Below are positions 1-6,624 of a stretch of DNA of 6,624 nt, in pieces; position 1 is the first letter of the stretch, and the number at the start of each line of letters is the position of its first letter. The notes beneath the pieces were generated by a model. It had not been told where the DNA came from. It saw only the letters and a list, made by a program, of their open reading frames with translations, and ran no database searches. The translations under genes were made by a program, and so were the position numbers. Source of the stretch: Methanobacterium sp. (GTDB lineage: Archaea; Methanobacteriota; Methanobacteria; Methanobacteriales; Methanobacteriaceae); contig JAUNXM010000108.1 in NCBI GenBank assembly GCA_030539815.1, positions 1-6,624 of the forward strand, read 5' to 3'.

Positions 1-1
1 T

Positions 2-184
2 GGTCTGGGCTTATTGTCACCCCTGATTTTTGGTGCTCCACTGGGTGCCGCGGTTGGAATTGGATTGGGTGCTCAGAAAAACAGTTTAATATTATGGATG
101 AGTATAGGAATTATTCTATGGAGTGCTGGATTGACTATTGCCGGATCAATGGGCATATTAACCCTTGAAAACATGATTAAATAA
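2..184 (+). CDS. C-terminal part of a small integral membrane protein (possibly small multidrug export family)
   Basis: An open frame enters from the left edge and stops with TAA at 182-184, giving 60 residues. It reads as two hydrophobic segments: a Gly/Ala/Pro-rich one (about residues 4-24, containing SPLIFGAPLGAAVGIGLGA), a short polar break (QKNS), then LILWMSIGIILWSAGLTIAG (about 29-48), ending in a short tail ENMIK. This is a clear C-terminal membrane hairpin. The P-x2-G-x3-G-x3-G pattern followed by a final transmembrane helix loosely recalls the C-terminus of the small multidrug export family (COG2426/PF06695), but that is a pattern impression on a fragment; other small transporters would fit. 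The start and most of the protein lie outside the window. It is on the same strand as ino1 but 226 bases upstream, so a shared transcript is not indicated. That it is coding and membranous is fairly sure; the family is not. Confidence 0.6.
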   Translation, partial: GLGLLSPLIFGAPLGAAVGIGLGAQKNSLILWMSIGIILWSAGLTIAGSMGILTLENMIK

Positions 185-263
185 GTTTCAAGAATCCCAT
201 AATCTAACCTCTCAACTTATTATTATCTAAACTCCTATTCACAAACTTTTAATAGATGATTGG

Positions 264-288
264 ACGAAACATTTAATAGTATATTAGG
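264..288 (+). promoter_or_regulatory. Candidate archaeal BRE/TATA promoter for ino1
   Basis: A purine-rich stretch (CGAAA, 265-269) precedes the AT-rich element ATTTAATAGTATATTA (271-286), which resembles a BRE plus TATA box. Transcription would start around 300-310, giving a leader of roughly 100 bases before the TTG at 411. The spacer is AT-rich and offers other candidates, including TATATTT at 381-387 inside an inverted repeat; that one would give an essentially leaderless transcript and leave the ribosome binding site untranscribed. The choice is tentative. Confidence 0.3.
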
Positions 289-356
289 CTAACTTTACAC
301 TCAGAAGAAGTTAATTAAGCTTATGAACCATAAAATTAGGGTATTGATTTTATCAT

Positions 357-1514
<1,158 letters not shown>

Positions 1515-1610
1515 ATTCCCTATATACTAATTTTTGCCATAATTATTAATTTTCCATAATCTGCAATTAATTTGCATTTTCTACTAATTTTTAGCAATTA
1601 TTTTTTTTCT
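1515..1610 (+). terminator. T-rich terminator region of ino1
   Basis: Immediately after the ino1 stop the plus strand is very AT-rich, with successive T runs: TTTTT at 1531-1535, TTTT at 1551-1554, TTTTT near 1588-1592 and an eight-T run at about 1602-1609. A short near-palindrome (TGCA-N7-TGCA, 1562-1576) lies between them. Archaeal termination commonly relies on oligo-T tracts, with no strong hairpin needed. The last T run also lies inside the 3' end of the small minus-strand ORF, where it encodes lysines, so it cannot be assigned to termination alone. Confidence 0.45.
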
Positions 1611-1796
1611 AACTGTAGTTCCAGACATCCCCCCTAATATGTGTGGACGCATATCTTTCTCCAGGAGGGCCTTATTCAGTTCTTTTTGACGTTCCATACA
1701 CTCTTTTAAATTTTTCCAGGGAGGTAATGGTGTGTCAATAATTTTAAATATTATAAAATATTCGAATACCCTGATATCTAAGGACCTTTGAATCAA
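1584..1796 (-). CDS. Candidate small hypothetical protein, possibly a gene remnant
   Basis: A 70-codon frame from TTG (1796) to TAG (1584-1586). I do not recognise the family. The C-terminal two thirds look protein-like: a Pro-rich turn (DTPLPPWKN, about 21-29), a charged amphipathic helix (ECMERQKELNKALLEKDM, about 32-49), then RPHILGGMSGTTVRKK, a Gly/Ser/Thr loop followed by a basic tail. The codons there (GCC CTC CTG GAG AAA, GGG GGG ATG) resemble those of the flanking genes, whereas spacers here are mostly A/T. The N-terminal part (VFEYFIIFKII) is AT-rich and less convincing. No Shine-Dalgarno precedes the TTG, and an in-frame TAA lies at 1809-1811. A short ATG frame starts upstream at 1822 in another register and stops at 1793-1795, so a frameshift or decay of the 5' end is possible. 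It would be convergent with ino1 and divergent from pycB. It may be real, degraded or spurious. Confidence 0.4.
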   Translation of the reverse strand: MIQRSLDIRVFEYFIIFKIIDTPLPPWKNLKECMERQKELNKALLEKDMRPHILGGMSGTTVRKKIIAKN

Positions 1797-1832
1797 TACA
1801 TAAATTTTTTATGGTCCTGCATCTGGTGCACT

Positions 1833-1873
1833 TAAGGTAAGGATATAAGTAAGGTTACACTAAGTATATAAGG
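1833..1873 (+). promoter_or_regulatory. pycB promoter with TATA box and repeated TAAGG motifs
   Basis: GTATATAAGG (1864-1873) is a good archaeal TATA box. Its spacing predicts transcription starting near 1892-1895 and a leader of about 30 bases that still contains the pycB ribosome binding site. A second ATATAAG lies 23 bases upstream (1843-1849). The pentamer TAAGG occurs four times in this stretch (1833, 1838, 1850, 1869), which may be an operator-like array or just A/G-rich BRE-type sequence. The TATA assignment is reasonable; the regulatory role of the repeats is inferred. Confidence 0.55.
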
Positions 1874-1913
1874 ACATTAAAATTCTAGTTTATAATTAAT
1901 TATATCGCAGTTT

Positions 1914-1920
1914 GAGGGTC
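1914..1920 (+). promoter_or_regulatory. Ribosome binding site fixing the pycB start at ATG 1924
   Basis: GAGG (1914-1917, within GAGGGTC) sits 6 bases before the ATG at 1924-1926, a normal Shine-Dalgarno distance. An in-frame TTG at 1912 would add four residues (MRVI) but overlaps this site and has no ribosome binding site of its own. The ATG start also gives the usual N-terminus of the family, MTKIRLIETAFRDAHQS. Confidence 0.75.
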
Positions 1921-1923
1921 ATC

Positions 1924-3642
<1,719 letters not shown>

Positions 3643-3648
3643 AACCAT

Positions 3649-3697
3649 CATTCTTTTTGTTTTTGTTATAATTTAGATGGAATTGACCATAACAAAA
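3649..3697. terminator. Bidirectional terminator/inverted repeat between convergent pycB and the roadblock gene
   Basis: After the pycB stop come T runs (TTTTTG TTTTTG, about 3654-3665), then TTTTGTTAT (3661-3669) and its exact reverse complement ATAACAAAA (3689-3697), separated by 19 bases. An inner AATT/AATT (3670-3673 with 3681-3684) could extend the stem across a bulge. On the minus strand the same element presents TTTTGTTAT to transcripts arriving from the roadblock gene, so it could end both convergent units. T-tract termination is known in archaea; the hairpin's contribution is inferred. Confidence 0.5.
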
Positions 3698-3727
3698 TAA
3701 TATATATTCTCCAACCAATTTTAGAAG

Positions 3728-3759
3728 AAATATTATCAAAGAATAAAAATATTATCAAA
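3728..3759. repeat. 13-bp direct repeat in the convergent spacer
   Basis: AAATATTATCAAA occurs at 3728-3740 and again at 3747-3759, offset by 19 bases, in the A-rich stretch just past the 3' end of the roadblock gene. It is a plain sequence observation. It could be slippage-derived low-complexity sequence, and no function is assigned. Confidence 0.45.
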
Positions 3760-3792
3760 AGATTAAATTATTTAAGGAACAGGAAGAACAAA

Positions 3793-4170
3793 TTAAGGAC
3801 CCGGAAGAATTTTTTCAATCTCTTTGGCCTTAGATTCCATTTCAAAAAGAATAAGACCAATTTGAGCTTCAGTTTCTGTCAAAGCAGTGAATATGGCCTT
3901 TGATCCTGCAGGTATTAATAATATATTTCCTTTTTCAGTTTTAAGTGAAATTTCGCTCACGGAACCTGTTTTCATCTGTGTTGAAGCCGCCTCGGCAGCA
4001 CCCATGATGGTGGAACAGAGTGCTGAAAATATTCGGGCATCCACATCTGGAGGGGTCCGGGAACTGATGAGTAGACCTTCTTTGGAAACAATGGCACAGG
4101 CTTTTATTTGTCCCACCTGCAAAAATGATGATAAAACGGTGTCTAACATTTCCTTTTTAGTTTCAACCAT
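3793..4170 (-). CDS. Roadblock/LC7 domain protein
   Basis: A single-domain protein of 125 residues. The fold is visible as an N-terminal amphipathic helix ([19 protein letters not shown], 1-19), strand-turn-strand [19 protein letters not shown] (22-40, the hallmark 'activity of self, G-L-x-I' hairpin), a long small-residue helix ([20 protein letters not shown], 45-64), then strands [18 protein letters not shown] (72-89), [20 protein letters not shown] (92-111) and a C-terminal charged helix (112-121). Roadblock proteins form dimers that act as platforms or regulators of small GTPases (e.g. MglB) and other partners; there is no GTPase gene here. The start is ATG at 4170, with AGAGGT (4178-4183) 7 bases upstream. 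It lies 72 bases downstream of the V4R gene on the same strand, and no T tract separates them, so read-through is plausible. A TATA-like element in the gap may give it a second promoter. No family-specific partner can be named from the sequence. Confidence 0.85.
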   Translation of the reverse strand: MVETKKEMLDTVLSSFLQVGQIKACAIVSKEGLLISSRTPPDVDARIFSALCSTIMGAAEAASTQMKTGSVSEISLKTEKGNILLIPAGSKAIFTALTETEAQIGLILFEMESKAKEIEKILPGP

Positions 4171-4202
4171 TATATTAACCTCTAACTATAACTCAATTTA
4201 AA

Positions 4203-4213
4203 CTTTATATGTT
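4203..4213 (-). promoter_or_regulatory. Candidate TATA box for the roadblock gene
   Basis: On the minus strand this reads AACATATAAAG, preceded by an A-rich (CAAAAAATC) BRE-like stretch. The core is centred 37 bases before the ATG at 4170, which would give a leader of only about 10-12 bases. The same spacing is seen for the V4R gene and queC. The call rests on motif and spacing alone in AT-rich DNA. Confidence 0.35.
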
Positions 4214-4242
4214 GATTTTTTGAGTGAAATATTTTTAATTTT

Positions 4243-4854
4243 TTAATCTTTTATGATAATGTTATACTGGCAGAAAGAATAACCATTGGCCCAGCATCTT
4301 ATTTCCTCTGCATAAACCTCTTGATGGGTTAACTCTTTCAGTATACCTATTATCATACCTGTTTCAAAGTAACATATTGGTTCCCCAACGTTAGGGAGTT
4401 TAGAGCACTCAATACATTCATAAACACGTAAATCGAGCATTTTACCATTTTCAATTTTCTCTTCGCTAAACACATCAAAAATTCCCATTTTGTACTTGGC
4501 TAAAAATTCCGAAATTTCATTAAAATTATTAATGAAACCTTTTTTGACCAGTTTAGTGCCAAGTTCTATCCCTGCTATTATCTCAGTACCATAACCAGTT
4601 TTACCCAGAGAAAGCGGCTTTTTAAAGTTTCCAAACCTAAATGTGGTGACATACAGGTGATCAAGATCATCAACAACATCTTTATCAAAAAATGGCCTTT
4701 CAGGATTAATTATATCTTTTAAATCGACAGGATGTTGCTTTATGAGTTTCCGAGGGCCGATAAGTTTGCCATTAACGATTCTTTCATTTGATATTTCATT
4801 TTCAATTAGAGATCGGTAAAAATCAATGGCTTTTTTAATTTCTTCATCCTTCAA
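4243..4854 (-). CDS. V4R (4-vinyl reductase-like) domain protein
   Basis: A 203-residue soluble protein. The C-terminal half carries the V4R signature (PF02830): CxxC (C147, C150), then GEPICYFETGMIIGIL (158-173, with C161), then the EEIRCWANGYSFCQYNI block (183-199, with C187 and C195), a clear variant of the usual E-x-x-C-x-x-x-G-x-x-x-C ending. V4R domains bind small hydrophobic ligands and share a fold with the TRAPP subunit Bet3 and with haem-NO-binding domains; MJ1460 is an archaeal relative as I recall. The N-terminal 90 residues are helical and charged (KDEEIKKAIDFYRSLIENEI), with no DNA-binding or catalytic motif I recognise. The chosen start is TTG at 4854 because a strong GGAGGT (4862-4867) lies 7 bases upstream. 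The longer alternative, GTG at 4878, adds eight residues but has no ribosome binding site, and the GGAGGT would then lie inside the gene. The ligand is unknown. Next to the roadblock gene, it may be a sensory partner of it. Confidence 0.8.
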   Translation of the reverse strand: MKDEEIKKAIDFYRSLIENEISNERIVNGKLIGPRKLIKQHPVDLKDIINPERPFFDKDVVDDLDHLYVTTFRFGNFKKPLSLGKTGYGTEIIAGIELGTKLVKKGFINNFNEISEFLAKYKMGIFDVFSEEKIENGKMLDLRVYECIECSKLPNVGEPICYFETGMIIGILKELTHQEVYAEEIRCWANGYSFCQYNIIIKD

Positions 4855-4861
4855 ATCTAAT

Positions 4862-4867
4862 ACCTCC
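4862..4867 (-). promoter_or_regulatory. Strong ribosome binding site that fixes the V4R start at TTG 4854
   Basis: The minus strand reads GGAGGT followed 7 bases later by TTG AAG GAT GAA. This is the best Shine-Dalgarno match in the window and points to the TTG. The alternative GTG at 4876-4878 is preceded by ATTAGGCTG, which lacks a usable site. Confidence 0.7.
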
Positions 4868-4882
4868 TGAATATCCACCAGC

Positions 4883-4899
4883 CTAATATTATAAGTTGG
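4883..4899 (-). promoter_or_regulatory. Candidate TATA box for the V4R gene
   Basis: The minus strand reads CCAACTTATAATATTAG. The TTATAAT core (4888-4894) is centred 37 bases before the TTG at 4854. A transcript starting about 25 bases downstream would begin near 4866, after the alternative GTG start at 4878, which agrees with the shorter protein. The call is motif-based only. Confidence 0.35.
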
Positions 4900-5085
4900 C
4901 CTACAAAACTGTTCTGCTACTCCTGATTTTCTGGTAAGTGGTGTCTAGCTTAGTTTTGTTTATCTCAACCGTGCGAATTGATAGTCATTTTAGGGATAAC
5001 AATGTATGTGATCCTGTGCAATTTTTAGGAAATCATATAATTTGATCCTTAAATATTTGTACTTTACTCTATTGGCACTTGATTC

Positions 5086-5775
5086 TCAATATTCTGAGTA
5101 CTCAACTTTATCTTCAATATCTAATTCCATAAAAGCCCTTTTCCGCCGCATACAAGATTCACATAGCCCACAGTGTTTTTCTCCCCCTAAATAACAAGAG
5201 TAACTGAGATCTAAAGGTGCTCCCTCCTGGTATCCCAACTTTACAATTTCCTTCTTATTTAGATCAATAAGTGGCGCTTCAATCTGAATATCATATAATG
5301 ATCCAATATTTAAAAGCTGGTTAAATGCATTTAAGAATTTATTGGAATTATCAGGGAATGTATTTGCCTCTTCCAAATCCCAGCCTACTATAATTTTCTC
5401 TGCACCTTCAGCCTCTGCAAATGATAAGGCAATGGATGAAAAAACAACGTTTCTACCGGGAACCCATACTTTTCGGGCGGTTTCATCACATACCTCTTTA
5501 TCATCCAGCTGGTCCATGGAAAGTTCAGGAACTTTCTCTTCACTGGTCAGAGCAGAGCCTCCCAGATGGGCTAACCATGGAAGTTGGATAAGTGTGTGTT
5601 CAATGCCTAATTTTCCACATATAGCCTTTGAAGATTTTATTTCCATCTCCACACTCTTTTGACCATAGTCAAAGGTTATAGCATGTACATTGTAAGCTTT
5701 AGCCAGTAATGATGTGGCAACAGCCGAGTCAAGACCTCCTGAGAGGATGGATATGGCTTTTTTTCTTTTTTCCAT
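5086..5775 (-). CDS. queC: 7-cyano-7-deazaguanine (preQ0) synthase
   Basis: Cytosolic ATP-dependent enzyme that converts 7-carboxy-7-deazaguanine and ammonia to preQ0. In archaea preQ0 is inserted into tRNA position 15 and matured to archaeosine. The 229 residues match the family's usual length. Motifs: PP-loop ATP site SGGLDS (12-17) after the ISIL strand; FDYGQK (35-40); VWVPGRNVVFSSIALSFAE (103-121); the substrate-region block WDLEEANTFPDN (132-143); PLIDLNKKEIVKLG (168-181); and a C-terminal zinc site SYSCYLGGEKHCGLCESC (191-208), with C194, C202, C205 and C208 as ligands. The start is ATG at 5775, with GGGAG (5786-5790) upstream at a spacing of 10 bases. The gene lies 40 bases after larC on the same strand, so co-transcription is likely. 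Other deazaguanine genes (queD, queE, tgtA, arcS) are not in the window. Roughly 230 non-coding bases separate it from the V4R gene. Confidence 0.93.
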   Translation of the reverse strand: MEKRKKAISILSGGLDSAVATSLLAKAYNVHAITFDYGQKSVEMEIKSSKAICGKLGIEHTLIQLPWLAHLGGSALTSEEKVPELSMDQLDDKEVCDETARKVWVPGRNVVFSSIALSFAEAEGAEKIIVGWDLEEANTFPDNSNKFLNAFNQLLNIGSLYDIQIEAPLIDLNKKEIVKLGYQEGAPLDLSYSCYLGGEKHCGLCESCMRRKRAFMELDIEDKVEYSEY

Positions 5776-5805
5776 GGAATTTATTCTCCCAATATTTTAT
5801 TTGCA

Positions 5806-5820
5806 GATTATATATTTAAA
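5806..5820 (-). promoter_or_regulatory. Candidate internal TATA box for queC
   Basis: The minus strand reads TTTAAATATATAATC, overlapping the larC stop codon (5816-5818). The core is centred 36 bases before the queC ATG, the same spacing seen upstream of the V4R and roadblock starts. It would allow queC to be transcribed independently of larC. Local AT-richness makes chance occurrence possible. Confidence 0.35.
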
Positions 5821-6624
5821 AAGTTATATTTTGATTAATAAATCTGATAACATCTTTCAATGGCATTTTTAACTTTTCTGAAATTTTCCGGGCGTCTTCA
5901 TATTCAACAGTGACGTTTACTATTTCTTCACCTATTTTAGCAACTTTAACCCTTACTTTCAGAGATTTTCCCCCTAATTCAACCCAAACTGGAACTATCT
6001 CCCTGTTGACAATGTTCCGGTGAACGTAGGGAATTGTCCGGACACCCAAAGTACCTGTTTCGCGAATAATGGTCTCAGAAAGTTTTTCAGCCATGCCTAA
6101 CGTGGTAATCACTCTTAAAAGATGAGCAGGTCTGTTTTTTTTGGCAATTGTTGGAATTATGGTCACGTCAAGGGCTCCTTCCTCCATGAGCCGGTCTACT
6201 GTGTGACCCAGCACTTCTCCAGTAACATCATCTAGATTGGTCTCTAAGATTGAAATTTTATCAGTGGGGATTGGAGAAGTACCCAAAATAATCCTTAAAA
6301 CATTTGGAAATTCTAAATCTAACTTTCCAGCCCCGTATGCTACTTTTTTGTTGGTTATCAATGGATAAAAATCAGTGAATTCATCAACCATATTCACCAG
6401 TAAAGCAGCTCCAGTGGGGGTGGTGAGTTCATGGTTCACCGGACCTCCCCTTGCCGGAACATTTTTAAGAATTTCCAAGGTGGCCGGTGCAGGGACACTT
6501 AGATTTCCGTGATCTGTCTTTATTCGACCACCCCCCATGGCAGGGGGAAGTCCAAAAACTTTCTCTTTACCCAAACCCAAATCATGTAAAGCAAATGATA
6601 CTCCCATTATATCCGCCACTGCAT
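5816..6624 (-). CDS. larC: LarC family nickel-insertion protein, N-terminus beyond the window
   Basis: LarC is a CTP-dependent nickel insertase that completes the nickel-pincer nucleotide cofactor made by LarB and LarE. The frame runs off the right edge: GCA at 6620-6622 and part of another codon precede the in-frame GTG at 6617-6619, so that GTG is internal. About 268 codons are visible of a usual length near 400; the N-terminal ~130 residues are missing. Numbering from the GTG, the conserved blocks are [14 protein letters not shown] (25-38), the [13 protein letters not shown] segment (43-55), [11 protein letters not shown] (64-74), the YGAGKLD turn (95-101), [13 protein letters not shown] (126-138), [20 protein letters not shown] (145-164) and [15 protein letters not shown] (187-201). 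The middle and C-terminal domains are continuous in one frame, unlike the split larC1/larC2 of Lactobacillus. No larA, larB or larE is visible, so the client enzyme is unknown; methanogens have many nickel proteins. It probably shares a transcript with queC, 40 bases downstream. Confidence 0.88.
   Translation of the reverse strand, partial: AVADIMGVSFALHDLGLGKEKVFGLPPAMGGGRIKTDHGNLSVPAPATLEILKNVPARGGPVNHELTTPTGAALLVNMVDEFTDFYPLITNKKVAYGAGKLDLEFPNVLRIILGTSPIPTDKISILETNLDDVTGEVLGHTVDRLMEEGALDVTIIPTIAKKNRPAHLLRVITTLGMAEKLSETIIRETGTLGVRTIPYVHRNIVNREIVPVWVELGGKSLKVRVKVAKIGEEIVNVTVEYEDARKISEKLKMPLKDVIRFINQNITF

Noticed and set aside
1912..1923. TTG at 1912 as the pycB start
   Set aside because: It overlaps the GAGG ribosome binding site used by the ATG at 1924 and has no site of its own.
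1515..1923. Possible tRNA or CRISPR array in the ino1-pycB spacer
   Set aside because: No GGTTCGA-type T arm, no acceptor pairing and no regularly spaced repeats were found.
4855..4878. GTG at 4878 as the start of the V4R protein
   Set aside because: It has no Shine-Dalgarno, and a strong GGAGGT lies downstream of it, ideally placed for the TTG at 4854.
4903..4959. 8-bp inverted repeat ACAAAACT / AGTTTTGT as a structured RNA or operator
   Set aside because: The 41-base loop and AT-rich 8-bp arms are easily expected by chance; no supporting context was found.
5342..5662. 106-codon plus-strand open frame opposite queC
   Set aside because: It is fully antisense to the conserved QueC frame, has Ser-rich composition and no recognisable domain.
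6617..6619. GTG as a true larC start
   Set aside because: The frame stays open to the window edge, and the visible sequence begins at a mid-protein block of LarC, so the real start is outside.

Overview
The window reads as chromosomal DNA from a hydrogenotrophic methanogenic archaeon, most likely a mesophilic Methanobacterium-type member of the Methanobacteriales. This is inferred from gene content, since no taxonomic marker is present. The pointers are a free-standing biotin-bearing pyruvate carboxylase B subunit, an actinobacterial-length inositol-1-phosphate synthase of the kind used for archaetidylinositol lipids, a QueC serving the archaeosine (preQ0) route, V4R and roadblock signalling-type proteins, archaeal TATA-like boxes, T-rich terminators, and AT-rich spacers with GGAGGT-type ribosome binding sites.

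Layout, left to right. Positions 2-184 (+) hold the C-terminal 60 residues of a small membrane protein. A 226-base spacer follows, with a 9-bp perfect inverted repeat immediately before the ribosome binding site of ino1 (411-1514, +, TTG start). The 409-base interval before pycB holds T-rich terminator sequence, a candidate minus-strand small gene (1584-1796, possibly a remnant) and the pycB promoter. pycB (1924-3642, +) encodes a complete 572-residue carboxyltransferase/biotin carrier chain. A second 9-bp inverted repeat flanked by T/A runs lies in the convergent junction with the minus-strand genes. Reading from the right edge on the minus strand come larC (partial, cut by the window end), queC, a V4R-domain protein and a roadblock/LC7 protein.

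How the genes relate. ino1 commits glucose-6-phosphate to inositol lipid headgroups, and PycB with a PycA encoded elsewhere makes oxaloacetate for the incomplete reductive TCA pathway. larC (nickel insertion chemistry) and queC (7-deazaguanine nucleobase synthesis) lie 40 bases apart and may be co-transcribed. The V4R and roadblock genes are 72 bases apart and look like a ligand-sensor plus small dimeric platform pair. They are the least understood part of the window. queC, the V4R gene and the roadblock gene each have a TATA-like element centred 36-37 bases before the chosen start codon, so each may also have its own promoter with a very short leader.

No rRNA, tRNA, CRISPR array, insertion sequence or phage gene was seen. 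Most of the window is ordinary core metabolism. I did not find a clear new multi-gene system. The best leads are the V4R/roadblock pair, the small minus-strand ORF and the two inverted repeats.
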